This document shows positions 50,826 to 59,875 of a stretch of 64,000 nt of DNA, in pieces. Origin of the DNA: Sphingobacteriales bacterium (GTDB lineage Bacteria; Bacteroidota; Bacteroidia; Chitinophagales; Chitinophagaceae). Numbering within the stretch: the stretch's first letter is position 1; each line of letters begins with the position of its first letter. The stretch spans positions 992,001 through 1,056,000 of the forward strand of contig SEFP01000001.1 in assembly GCA_004144185.1 (NCBI GenBank). The letters are read 5' to 3'. The notes below the pieces were generated by a model. The model was not told the origin of the DNA. It saw only the letters and a program-made list of their open reading frames with translations, and did no database searches. A program made the translations under genes and the position numbers.

Positions 50826-51836
50826 TTATTGAATATTGTTTTGCTTCACCCAGTTGCGATACACCGCTGCGTTTTTTTCCTGCTCGGCCAGCGTCTTGGC
50901 ATAGAGGTGATACCCCGGGCGCGACGGATCAGCTACAAAGTAAATAAAATCGCTTTTTTGAGGGGCCAGCACCGCATCCATCGCCGAAGGGTTAGGCATG
51001 CATACCGGACCGGGTGGAAGCCCTTTATTGACATAGGTATTGTAGGGCGACGGAATCCGCAGGTCTTTGAAGTACACCCGTTCAATCTTGGTGGTCCAGG
51101 TGCCTTGTTGCTGCTTTTTAGCAAAGATGACCGTCGGGTCGGCGTCCAGCTTCATGCCCAGTTTCAGCCGGTTGAAGTACAGCCCGGCCACCCGCGGCTG
51201 CTCATCTTTCTGGTAGGATTCCAGTTGTACGATTGACGCCAGGGTAGTGGCTTGTAGTTCCGTCAGACCAGAGGCGTTGAGTTGGTCACGCTTCTCGGCA
51301 GTCCAGTATTTCTGATAGGGGAGGGCAATCTTGGCGATAATTTCATCCGGTGTCTGCGTCCAGTTAAAACGATAAGTGTTGGGTGCCAGAAAGTAAATCC
51401 ACTGCAAAGAATCCAATCCTTTAGCTTCGTCCCGACGGGCAATGGCGGCTATGATCTGAGCAGCAGAGGTTTCCAATAATGGGTCCAGCTTTCCAGAAAG
51501 CTCAAAAATGCTGTTATAGTTTCCAACCGTAATGTCAATTTCATCTTGCTTACCAGTCAATAATTTATCAATAATAATTTTGTTTGTTTCGCCTTTCCGG
51601 AAGGTGTATCGACCCGGATAAATCCGTTTGAGCCGCATACTTGAAGCGGCATTCTTAAACGCTTCGATATTTTCTACGTGGGGAGCAACCGAATCCAGGA
51701 GCGTCTGATAGGTAGCGCCGGTGGGCAGAAACAGTTTAAAATCGGCTCCAACATTTTCCTTTGAACGGTCGAAATAACCACAGCCACCCAGCAGGAGAAG
51801 CAGTACAAAACCGATGTATAATTTAGTTCCGGACAC
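50826..51836 (-). CDS. mltG: Endolytic murein transglycosylase MltG
   Basis: 336 residues from the GTG at 51836; an ATG 72 nt upstream is possible but lies before a TAACTTGC promoter-like element. A single N-terminal span (LYIGFVLLLLLGGC) precedes a LysM-like part and the YceG domain: TTLASIVQLESYQKDEQPRVAGLYFNRLKLGMKLDADPTVIFA, with the catalytic Glu in LES, and SPYNTYVNKGLPPGPVCMPNPSAMDAVL. MltG cleaves nascent glycan strands and helps set their length. Confidence 0.9.
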   Translation of the reverse strand: MSGTKLYIGFVLLLLLGGCGYFDRSKENVGADFKLFLPTGATYQTLLDSVAPHVENIEAFKNAASSMRLKRIYPGRYTFRKGETNKIIIDKLLTGKQDEIDITVGNYNSIFELSGKLDPLLETSAAQIIAAIARRDEAKGLDSLQWIYFLAPNTYRFNWTQTPDEIIAKIALPYQKYWTAEKRDQLNASGLTELQATTLASIVQLESYQKDEQPRVAGLYFNRLKLGMKLDADPTVIFAKKQQQGTWTTKIERVYFKDLRIPSPYNTYVNKGLPPGPVCMPNPSAMDAVLAPQKSDFIYFVADPSRPGYHLYAKTLAEQEKNAAVYRNWVKQNNIQ

Positions 51837-51932
51837 AGGTAAATAAGAAGTCGTTTGATTGCAAGTTAGGATTCGGCTCGGGTTCCGGAAAAGAGTTGAC
51901 GCCGGCACTTCCGGCGTTTGATTTTCGCCTGG

Positions 51933-52463
51933 CTACCGAGTGGACAGCAAGCTGTAGCAGTCCGAATCTTCATATACGCCGTCGACGAGGTAATGCTCGC
52001 GGGCGGTACCTTCTTTCCGGAATCCAAAGTGTAGCAGCAGCTTTTCAGACGGAATATTTCCAGGCTTTACAAAGGCTTCAATCCGGTGCAACCTCATCTC
52101 CTCCAGCCCATAGGCCAGTACCGATTGCAACGCCTCTTTCATATACCCGTTTCCTTTGTCGGCATCGTGGTGGAGCATATAAAATACTTCGGCCCGGTCG
52201 TGAAAGCGATTCCAGCTGTGATAGCCACATTGGCCGAGGGTATGCCCGGTTGCAGCGTCGATCAGCAGAAAAAACAGCAGCGACAGCCGGTCGGTTTCCA
52301 TACCTTTTTCTACCATACCGCGATACCGCTCATAGCCAGCGGTATCTACGTCAAATAGTTTCCGGAAGTCTGCCTCACTTAAATTCCAGAACTGTTCAGT
52401 CAGGATGGCCGGTGTGATCGGGCGTAGCCGGAGACGGGTCGTTACAAGATCGTTTAGCTGCAT
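51933..52463 (-). CDS. GNAT N-acetyltransferase (RimJ/RimL type)
   Basis: 176 residues. TTRLRLRPIT at the start, a middle GHTLGQCGYHSWN, the acetyl-CoA loop (HHDADKGNGYMKEALQ, an altered QxxGxG/A) and the end VKPGNIPSEKLLLHFGFRKEGTAREHY are the RimJ/RimL layout; it acetylates an amino group of a protein N-terminus or small molecule. Its ATG shares one base with the stop of the preceding gene (TAATG), so the two are coupled. Confidence 0.88.
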   Translation of the reverse strand: MQLNDLVTTRLRLRPITPAILTEQFWNLSEADFRKLFDVDTAGYERYRGMVEKGMETDRLSLLFFLLIDAATGHTLGQCGYHSWNRFHDRAEVFYMLHHDADKGNGYMKEALQSVLAYGLEEMRLHRIEAFVKPGNIPSEKLLLHFGFRKEGTAREHYLVDGVYEDSDCYSLLSTR

Positions 52464-52933
52464 TACGGATTCGGTTTGATTTCAATATCCAGCTGCCGGC
52501 CTTCTTTGAGCGCCTTTTTATCCATGGAAGCACCTACTGCAACACCAATCCCCATCCCGATCGGAAGGCCGATTCCCAGCATCGCCGTGTTTTTAACCAG
52601 CAAGCCATACAGCACTCCGAAGGGAAGCCCGAAAACAGACATTCCCAGTACCATCCAAAGTGTACGGTAATAGTTCTTCGGAACGATTTTCAGCTTTTTC
52701 TCCACCAGTCGCAGGATCTGCGTTTGCCGGCTATAGATGACGCGTTTGAGTTTGGGAGACGCATCCGATTCCTGGTCCACCCGCAGCAGCTCTTGGTTGA
52801 GCTGCGCAATCAAATCCGGTAGCAAGGGCTGCGTTTGCAGTTCGGCTATCAGGTTTTGAAATTGCTGATACATCCGACCCGTCTTTTCGGGCAAGGCCGG
52901 GCGCGGACGGAGCTCCATCAAGGATTCATTCAT
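52463..52933 (-). CDS. Small membrane protein of unknown function
   Basis: 156 residues. A helical, Gln-rich N-terminal half (RMYQQFQNLIAELQTQPLLPDLIAQLNQELL, possibly a coiled coil) is followed by two membrane spans (about 92-112 and 117-135; the second is a Gly-rich GIGLPIGMGIGVAVG) and a short charged tail. No family recognised. It is upstream of and coupled to the GNAT gene, and 23 bp downstream of the polA stop on the same strand. Confidence 0.75.
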   Translation of the reverse strand: MNESLMELRPRPALPEKTGRMYQQFQNLIAELQTQPLLPDLIAQLNQELLRVDQESDASPKLKRVIYSRQTQILRLVEKKLKIVPKNYYRTLWMVLGMSVFGLPFGVLYGLLVKNTAMLGIGLPIGMGIGVAVGASMDKKALKEGRQLDIEIKPNP

Positions 52934-52956
52934 GGAGTAAAGTTCCGGAATCGGTT

Positions 52957-55785
52957 TTAATGCGCTTCCAGCCAGTTTTTGCCGTAGCCGGTTTCAGCTT
53001 TGATCGCCACGCCGTTGGGCAGCACCATAGCCTTTTCCATACAGCCTTCAATCAGATCACGGACTTCTTCCAGTTCAGGGTACGGCACATCAAAAATGAG
53101 TTCATCGTGTACCTGCAAGACCATCCGGGATTCCAGCGGACGCTTGCTGAGTTCCTGGTGCACGGCAATCATTGCCTTTTTAATCATATCCGCCGCCGTG
53201 CCCTGAATTGGCATGTTGATGGCGTTGCGCTCGGCAAAGCTCCGCACCGTCGGGTTGCTCGACCGGATATCGCGCAGCCACCGCCGCCGTCCATCCAAGG
53301 TTTCGGCATAGAGATGCTTCCTGGCAAATTCGGTACGCTCTTCGATATACGTCTGGATCGCCGGGTACTGCTCAAAATACGCTTTGATCACCTCGCTGGC
53401 TTCCTTCCGCGGAATGCCGAGTTTCTCCGCCAGTCCAAAGGCACTTTGCCCGTAGATAATCCCGAAGTTGGTAGTCTTGGCTACGCGGCGCATATCGCCG
53501 GTAACCTCGCTTTCCGGAACCCCAAACACCTTGGCCGCCGTTGCCGTATGGACGTCCCGCCCGGTAGCAAACGCTTCCATCATGGTTGCTTCTTTGGCAA
53601 TGGCCGCGATGATGCGCAACTCGATCTGGGAATAATCAGCGCTTACCAGCGTCCAGCCTTCTCCGCGCGGGATAAACGCTTTCCGGATTTCGCGGCCCCG
53701 GTCGGTGCGTACGGGAATATTTTGCAGGTTGGGATTGCTGGACGACAACCGGCCGGTGCTGGCGACCGTCTGGTTAAAGGACGTGTGAATCCGGCCGGTT
53801 TTCGGATGAATCAGCTGCGGCAGGGCATCTACATACGTCGCTTTCAGCTTGGTCAGCTCGCGGTAGGTGGTAATGGCGTCGATGATCGGATGCTTGCCGC
53901 GCAGCCGGGCCAGCACATCCTCACCGGTGGCATACTGACCAGTTTTGGTTTTGCGACCGCCGCCTTCAATCTTCATCACATCAAAGAGTACCTCGCCCAG
54001 TTGCTTCGGCGAACCGATGTTGAACCGCAGCCCGGCTTCAGCAAATACCTGCTCTTCGGCAGCCACAATATCTCCGGAAAGCACCTTGCCGTACTCTTCC
54101 AAGAAAGGTACATCGATGCCCACCCCTTCATATTCCATATCGGCCAGTACGGGTACCAGCGGCGCTTCAACGTCGTGGAAAAGAGTTTCCATCCGGTCGG
54201 CTTTCAGTGCAGGCTCAAAAACGTCTTTGAGCTGCCAGACCACATCGGCATCTTCACCGGCGTATTCCTTGACCAGGTTTACATCCACCTGCCGCATCGT
54301 CAGCTGGTCTTTTCCTTTTTTGCCGATCAGCGATAAAATCGAAACCGGTTCATAGCCCAGGTATTTTCCGGCCAGCACATCCATGTTGCGCTTGCCCTCC
54401 GGCTCCAGCAGATAATGCGCCAGCATGGTATCCCAGACCGGGCCTTTGGGTTCGATGCCATACCACTTCAGCACCAGCCAGTCGTACTTCAGATTCTGGC
54501 CTACCCAGGTGATCTGCGCGTCATCGAACAAAAACTGAAACTTCGCCAGGATGCGGAGCACGTCTTCACGGGCTTCCGGAAGCGCTACATACCAGGCTTC
54601 GCCCTGCTGCCAGCAAAAGCTCATGCCGACTAGCTCTGCCAGATTCGCATCGATGGAGGTGGTTTCGGTATCAAACGAAATCGTGAGTTTTCCGGAAAGC
54701 GCCGCGACCAGCGTATCGATCTCGGCATCGGTCTGCACCAGATGATAGGTGTGCGGCGTATTTGTAATATTCTTGTCTACAACCGGTGCGCTGCCTTCTG
54801 TATCCTCCCCGGTTCCGGAAGCCGCAGGTTGCAGGTGTGCCGGCAATGGGTTTCCAAACAAATCCAGTGCGCCTTGCGTAATGGCTACCGGGGGTGCAAA
54901 ATCATCGCCCAGAATGCGGCGGCCCATGGCTTTAAACTCCAGCTGGTCAAACATCTTGGCCAGGGCATCCCGGTTCCAGTCGCCCACTTCACAGGCCGCT
55001 TCATCAAAATCGACTGGTGCGTCGGTCATGATGGTGGCCAGTTGCTTGCTCATAATCGCCGATTCGATCCCGGCCCGTACTTTCTCACCCAGGGCACCTT
55101 TGATCTTGTCGGCATTTTCAATCACGCCTTCTACTGAGCCGTATTCGGACAGCAGCTTGGCAGCGGTTTTTTCGCCCACCCCGGCAATTCCCGGAATGTT
55201 ATCCACCGCATCGCCCATCAGTCCGAGGATATCGATGACCTGATGGACGTTTTGGATATTCCACTTGGCACAGATCGCGGCACTGTCGAGGATTTCATGG
55301 GAAGACCCCATGTAACCGGGCTTATACATATAAATACCATCGCCGACCAGTTGGCCCATGTCTTTATCCGGCGTCACCATATACACTTCATAGCCCTGTG
55401 CAGCCGCCTTCTTGGCAATAGTCCCGATCACGTCATCGGCCTCGTAGCCTTTTGAAGACAAACAGGGCAGGTTAAAACCTTCAATGATGGCTTTAATATC
55501 CGGAAGTGCGCTTTTAATGTCTTCGGGTTGTTCGGCCCGGTTGGCTTTATAATCGGCAAACAGATTGGTGCGATGTACGTCGGTATCCGACTTGCCGCCT
55601 TCAAATACCACCGCCAGATGGGTGGGCTTTTCTTTATTGAGCAGCTCCACCAGCGTGTTGGTAAAGCCAAACTGCGCATTGGTATTGCGCCCCGCACTCG
55701 TAATGCGCGGCGAGCGGACCAGCGAAAAATACGCGCGGTAGATCAGCGCCATGGCATCCAGCAGAAACAGCTTCTTATCGTTCAT
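52957..55785 (-). CDS. polA: DNA polymerase I
   Basis: 942 residues from the ATG at 55785 (MNDKKLFLLDAMALIYRAYF). The frame stays open for 198 more codons upstream, but the sequence there is not PolA-like. Three domains: 5'-3' exonuclease (1-290), 3'-5' exonuclease with intact Asp-Glu (FDTETTS), Asn-Asp (GQNLKYDW) and Tyr-Asp (EYAGEDAD) motifs, so proofreading is kept, and the polymerase (VSADYSQIELRI, QVHDELIFDVP). It works in Okazaki-fragment processing and repair. Confidence 0.96.
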   Translation of the reverse strand: MNDKKLFLLDAMALIYRAYFSLVRSPRITSAGRNTNAQFGFTNTLVELLNKEKPTHLAVVFEGGKSDTDVHRTNLFADYKANRAEQPEDIKSALPDIKAIIEGFNLPCLSSKGYEADDVIGTIAKKAAAQGYEVYMVTPDKDMGQLVGDGIYMYKPGYMGSSHEILDSAAICAKWNIQNVHQVIDILGLMGDAVDNIPGIAGVGEKTAAKLLSEYGSVEGVIENADKIKGALGEKVRAGIESAIMSKQLATIMTDAPVDFDEAACEVGDWNRDALAKMFDQLEFKAMGRRILGDDFAPPVAITQGALDLFGNPLPAHLQPAASGTGEDTEGSAPVVDKNITNTPHTYHLVQTDAEIDTLVAALSGKLTISFDTETTSIDANLAELVGMSFCWQQGEAWYVALPEAREDVLRILAKFQFLFDDAQITWVGQNLKYDWLVLKWYGIEPKGPVWDTMLAHYLLEPEGKRNMDVLAGKYLGYEPVSILSLIGKKGKDQLTMRQVDVNLVKEYAGEDADVVWQLKDVFEPALKADRMETLFHDVEAPLVPVLADMEYEGVGIDVPFLEEYGKVLSGDIVAAEEQVFAEAGLRFNIGSPKQLGEVLFDVMKIEGGGRKTKTGQYATGEDVLARLRGKHPIIDAITTYRELTKLKATYVDALPQLIHPKTGRIHTSFNQTVASTGRLSSSNPNLQNIPVRTDRGREIRKAFIPRGEGWTLVSADYSQIELRIIAAIAKEATMMEAFATGRDVHTATAAKVFGVPESEVTGDMRRVAKTTNFGIIYGQSAFGLAEKLGIPRKEASEVIKAYFEQYPAIQTYIEERTEFARKHLYAETLDGRRRWLRDIRSSNPTVRSFAERNAINMPIQGTAADMIKKAMIAVHQELSKRPLESRMVLQVHDELIFDVPYPELEEVRDLIEGCMEKAMVLPNGVAIKAETGYGKNWLEAH

Positions 55786-55983
55786 AGCAGTGTGTGGCCA
55801 GTGCGTTCCGGCAAAGGAAAAACAGCATACCGGCACCTTCGGTTGAAATAAAGTCCTGAAAAGGATGCAACAAAGATGCAGCCAGTACAGGCAGAAAACG
55901 CTGCTTGGATATACAACCGGATTTAAGTCCCCCGGTTTCGGTTTATTATTGCAATGAACCTCCTGAACTTTTTTACAGGGGAT

Positions 55984-55991
55984 TATTTTTG
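55984..55991 (+). promoter_or_regulatory. -7 promoter element of the BatA-domain gene (TATTTTTG)
   Basis: TATTTTTG ends 5 nt before the GTG at 55997, so a leaderless GTG-start mRNA is predicted. Confidence 0.6.
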
Positions 55992-55996
55992 TAGCT

Positions 55997-58039
55997 GTGG
56001 GATTTCTGTATCCGCTTTTTCTGTTGGCTGGCCTGGCCGTTGCCATCCCTATTTTTCTGCACCTGTTCGATCTGCGACGGTTCCGGAAGGTCATCTTTCC
56101 GGGCACCCGCTTTTTACAGGAGGTGCTGCTGCGCTCGCAACGGCAGCGCAAGGTGCGCGACTGGCTGCTGCTGGCGCTGCGCTGTGCGTTTATCATTGCC
56201 TTAGTGCTGGCTTTTGCCCAACCGCTATGGCCCGGTGCCCAGACGTCCAACGCCCGCCGCATCCAGGTCATTGTACTCGACAACAACCCCGCAACCGGTG
56301 CCCGCAAAGACGGTCGTACGCTGCTGGAAAATGGTAAAGATGTCGCCCGGCAGATTCTACGAAGCAGCGGCAGACCCACGTATCTGCTACTCGCAACGGG
56401 TCCGTATAGCTATAGCCCGCTCACCACAGCTGCCGCTGAAGCGGCTCTTACTACCATTCAACCCGCTACTGGCAGCCAAACCAGCCCGGCAACCCTGGCT
56501 ACCATTCAGGGACTCATTACAGAAGAAGGCGCTACCGGTGCCGATCTGTGGTGGATTTCCCCATTTTCCAAACCCCGTTTTGAGCTGCGTCCGGAACGCA
56601 GCCTGTTGAAAGGGATTGCCTTTAACGGAGTGGTGATGCCTTCCGGAACGGCTGCCAATACGTGGATCGATACCGCGTTTGTTTTACCGACAGCGGATCC
56701 GACCAGTGAACTGCGTCTCGTAGCCCGTAGCCGTACAAATCTCAGTACACCGCCTGCTACAGCCCCCCTGCGACTGACGGCCAACAATCGCTTTCAGAGT
56801 GCCTCTGCCGCAGGAAACTGGCAAAACGGCCTGCGGACGGATACACTGGCGTTTAGTGGTCAGAGCCAAACCTGGCAACAATTGGAACTGACGTTGGCTG
56901 ATGGCGTTGGCCCCAGCTACGACGATACCTTCCGGATTGCGGTGCGACCCCTGCGACCGTTACCGGTGCTGGTATTGGAAGACGGCGCTCCCAATCCCTA
57001 TCTCCAGACAGCCCTTGCCGCTTCCGGACGGTTTGAGATCACCCGCCAGTCACTGGGGGCAGCTATCAACACTCCTGAAAAATATGCGCTCATCCTGCTG
57101 AGCGGCCTCCGGAGTCTGCCGGCATCCACGGTAACCGCAGTACGTCCGGCGATTACCCGCAGCGTACCGCTGATGGTGTTCCCGGCCCGCACCAGCGATG
57201 TAGAGGCACTGGAAACCGGTCTACGCCAACTGGTCGACATCCGGATTTCCGGACTTGATACGGCGCTGCAAACGGCCACCTCTCTGCAAAGTGAGAATCC
57301 GGTGATCACCGAGATTTTTGAGTCGACACCACCCAATATGGAGTTGCCTGCCGCCAGCTGGCATTATAAAGTACAGGCAGGTTTTAATGCGCAACCGCAG
57401 GCAATTTTGTCGTTCCGCAATGGTGATCCGCTGTTTGCAGAGTACAGCACCGGTTCCGGAAAACTGTATTTACTTACGTCCGGGGCCGAAGCGGCTTCCG
57501 GATCCTTCAGCCGGTCATACTTTTTTGCGCCACTCCTGCATGCGGCGGCCGTTTCGGCAGCGGGTGCGACGTCTGTGGCGTATACCTCCGGAAGTGGTAC
57601 ATCTGTATTTCTGCCGCGTGCGGCCGAATCGGGCAGCCGCAATGTGGTGAAGCTGATCCGGAATGGTGAAGAAGCCATTCCGATGCAGCGACAGGCGACA
57701 GGCGGTATTGAAATCTTCCCGGATGGCGCTTTGACCCAAACCGGGTTTTACACCGTTGCCGGTGCAGGAGCGGATACCTTATTAATGGCCTTCAACGCCA
57801 GTCGACAGGAAAGCAACGCGGCCGTATGGACGCTGGAACAACTCCGTGGAGGCTGGCCCGGAATGCCGGCGCGTTGGCTGCAACCGGATGCCGTTAACGC
57901 CGATGCCGTCCTGTCAGAGGCGGCACCGTTCCCGCTGTGGAAAATCCTTGCTACCTTGGCGCTGATTTTGCTGTTCGCCGAAACCGCTGTGCTCATCCGC
58001 GCACGCCGGTTGGCGGGCAACCCGATTCCGCAGCCATGA
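55997..58039 (+). CDS. BatA-domain membrane protein
   Basis: 680 residues from a GTG start. The first 80 residues are the BatA N-terminal domain: FLYPLFLLAGLAVAIPIFLHLFDLRR, KVIFPGTRFLQEVL, then RKVRDWLLLALRCAFIIALVLAFAQP, giving two membrane spans. The large middle part is periplasmic or cytoplasmic with vWA-like remnants and no metal-site motif that I can see; a last span lies at about 645-665 (LWKILATLALILLFAETAVLI). Bat proteins act in envelope stress or secretion in Bacteroidota. The stop overlaps the ATG of the dihydroorotase-like gene. Confidence 0.85.
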   Translation: MGFLYPLFLLAGLAVAIPIFLHLFDLRRFRKVIFPGTRFLQEVLLRSQRQRKVRDWLLLALRCAFIIALVLAFAQPLWPGAQTSNARRIQVIVLDNNPATGARKDGRTLLENGKDVARQILRSSGRPTYLLLATGPYSYSPLTTAAAEAALTTIQPATGSQTSPATLATIQGLITEEGATGADLWWISPFSKPRFELRPERSLLKGIAFNGVVMPSGTAANTWIDTAFVLPTADPTSELRLVARSRTNLSTPPATAPLRLTANNRFQSASAAGNWQNGLRTDTLAFSGQSQTWQQLELTLADGVGPSYDDTFRIAVRPLRPLPVLVLEDGAPNPYLQTALAASGRFEITRQSLGAAINTPEKYALILLSGLRSLPASTVTAVRPAITRSVPLMVFPARTSDVEALETGLRQLVDIRISGLDTALQTATSLQSENPVITEIFESTPPNMELPAASWHYKVQAGFNAQPQAILSFRNGDPLFAEYSTGSGKLYLLTSGAEAASGSFSRSYFFAPLLHAAAVSAAGATSVAYTSGSGTSVFLPRAAESGSRNVVKLIRNGEEAIPMQRQATGGIEIFPDGALTQTGFYTVAGAGADTLLMAFNASRQESNAAVWTLEQLRGGWPGMPARWLQPDAVNADAVLSEAAPFPLWKILATLALILLFAETAVLIRARRLAGNPIPQP

Positions 58040-59283
58040 ATGAAGTGATTTTGCGCCAGGTGCGTATCTGGCATCCAACCTCCGCACGCCACGGTCAACA
58101 ACTGGATGTCCGCCTCCGTCCGGATGGCAGCCTGACCGAACTGACGGCTACCGCTATTCCGGAAGGCAGTACTGTGTATGAATGGCCCGACGCCGAACTT
58201 TCGATTGGCTGGACCGACTTGTTTGCCGACTATCGGGAACCCGGTCAGGAGCATAAAGAAACGCTGGCTTCCGGTACCGCTGCCGCCCGCGCCGGTGGCT
58301 TTACGCAGGTGGGGGTTTTGCCCAATACCGCGCCTCCTGCCGATTCTAAAATGGCGATTGAAACCATACGACGGGCGGCTTCCGGAACCGGTGTCACCCT
58401 GTTGCCATACGGTGCTTTATCGCAAAAAACAGACGGCAAAGCCCTGGCCGAAATGCTGGACATGCGCACTGGTGGGGCCGTAGGCTTTACCGACGGCTGG
58501 AAATCCGTGCAGAACAGTGGCCTGATGCTCAAAGCACTGGAATACGTAAAGGCCTTCGAAGGGCTGATCGTACAATTTCCCAACGATGCAGCACTGGCAC
58601 AGGGCGGACTGATGCACGAAGGCTTAATGAGTACCCGCCTGGGTATGGCCGGTATTCCGGCAATTGCCGAAACGATGGCCGTATACCGCGATATCGAACT
58701 GCTGCGGTATACTGGTTCCCGGTTGCACTTAAGTGGTATCAGTACGGCTGCATCAGTCGAACTGATTCGTCGGGCCAAAGCTGATGGTCTACAACTCACC
58801 TGTTCGGTAACGCCGTATCACCTGTTGCTCACCGACGAAGCACTTTCCGGATACGATTCCAGCTGGAAGCTGACACCTCCGTTGCGACCCGATGCGGACC
58901 GGCAGGCGTTGATTGCCGCCCTGGCAGACGGCACGATCGATGCCGTGACGTCGCAACACCGGCCGCAGGACTGGGATGCCAAAACCAAAGAATTTGAATA
59001 CGCTTCCGAAGGACTGGCGGTACAGGAACTGCTGTTTCCGCTGCTGCTGAAAGCGGTTGGTACACAGGTTCCTAAAGATCGTGTACTCGAAGCATTAACA
59101 ACCGGGCCACGCCGGGTACTGGGCCTTCCGGACATGGAGTTAGAAGATTCCGGAAGCTGGACGGTTTTTTCGACGACCGGAGAAACGTTGCTGAGCCGTA
59201 CCGAAGCGAAATCCAAGGCTTTTAATAATCCGTTTTTAGGCCAACCTTTGCCGGGACAAGTGCTGCGCACCTTTTCCGCATAA
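58036..59283 (+). CDS. Dihydroorotase-like protein that lacks the metal ligands (probably inactive paralogue)
   Basis: 415 residues. The overall dihydroorotase fold is clear (DLFADYREPGQEHKETLASGTAAARAGGFTQVGVLPNTAPP). The HxHxR metal and substrate motif has become DYREPG, the carboxylated-Lys segment reads VGFTDGWKS, and the final Asp of ATDHAPH is replaced (TSQHRPQD). It cannot bind the two zinc ions as the active enzyme at 9984-11315 does. Non-catalytic dihydroorotase paralogues that stabilise aspartate transcarbamoylase are known; a structural or scaffold role is the best guess. It is coupled to the BatA-domain gene. Confidence 0.88.
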   Translation: MNEVILRQVRIWHPTSARHGQQLDVRLRPDGSLTELTATAIPEGSTVYEWPDAELSIGWTDLFADYREPGQEHKETLASGTAAARAGGFTQVGVLPNTAPPADSKMAIETIRRAASGTGVTLLPYGALSQKTDGKALAEMLDMRTGGAVGFTDGWKSVQNSGLMLKALEYVKAFEGLIVQFPNDAALAQGGLMHEGLMSTRLGMAGIPAIAETMAVYRDIELLRYTGSRLHLSGISTAASVELIRRAKADGLQLTCSVTPYHLLLTDEALSGYDSSWKLTPPLRPDADRQALIAALADGTIDAVTSQHRPQDWDAKTKEFEYASEGLAVQELLFPLLLKAVGTQVPKDRVLEALTTGPRRVLGLPDMELEDSGSWTVFSTTGETLLSRTEAKSKAFNNPFLGQPLPGQVLRTFSA

Positions 59284-59311
59284 CTTTTTCTCTGTTTAAC
59301 TTCCTTTCGCT

Positions 59312-59851
59312 ATGATGCAGCCCGTGAACGATCCAATGCTCCGGCCACTTGTTCAAACCCATAAAACGTATGGTCTGATTACCGGTCTGGTGATTATTGT
59401 ATTGAGCGCAGTAGTGTACGTCACAAACCTTTCGGAAGAAAGCTGGATTAAGTATCTGTTATATGCTGTTTTCCTGGGCGGGTTGATCCTGAATGCAATG
59501 GCGTTTTCGAAAGCAAACGAAGGCGCGGTTACGTTTGGTCAGGTCTTTAGTTCTGGTTTTAAAGCAACGGCAATCGTTACAATACTAGCAGTGGCTTGGG
59601 TGATTCTGTCCATCAATATCTTTCCGGAAATGAAAGATAAAGCCCTTGAAATAGCCCGGATGCAGATGGAAAAAGACGGTACGATGGATCCCGATATGAT
59701 GGAAAAGGCCCTTACCATGACGCGTAACAACTTTACAACCTTTCTGGTGATGGGTGCGGTGTTTGGCTATCTGATCATGGGCCTGATTTTCTCGCTGCTG
59801 GCGGCGGCGGTAGCCCCGAAAAATAAACGCCCCCTGACACCCGTTGTATAA
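59312..59851 (+). CDS. DUF4199-family membrane protein
   Basis: 179 residues with four membrane spans (about 22-40, 46-64, 80-100 and 147-170) and a charged, Met-rich loop between the third and fourth (KALEIARMQMEKDGTMDPDMMEKAL). This is the layout of the Bacteroidota DUF4199 family: EGAVTFGQVFSSGFKATAIVTI is the conserved segment. No function is known. It lies between the dihydroorotase-like and glycosyltransferase genes, an order I have seen in other Bacteroidota. Confidence 0.82.
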   Translation: MMQPVNDPMLRPLVQTHKTYGLITGLVIIVLSAVVYVTNLSEESWIKYLLYAVFLGGLILNAMAFSKANEGAVTFGQVFSSGFKATAIVTILAVAWVILSINIFPEMKDKALEIARMQMEKDGTMDPDMMEKALTMTRNNFTTFLVMGAVFGYLIMGLIFSLLAAAVAPKNKRPLTPVV

Positions 59852-59875
59852 TCTTTTTCCGGAAAACCCTTGCCT

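Noticed and set aside
55786-56379. A longer polA product reading 198 codons upstream of 55785
   Set aside because: The upstream residues do not resemble the PolA family, and MNDKKLFLLDAMALIYRAYF is the expected start of the 5'-3' exonuclease domain.
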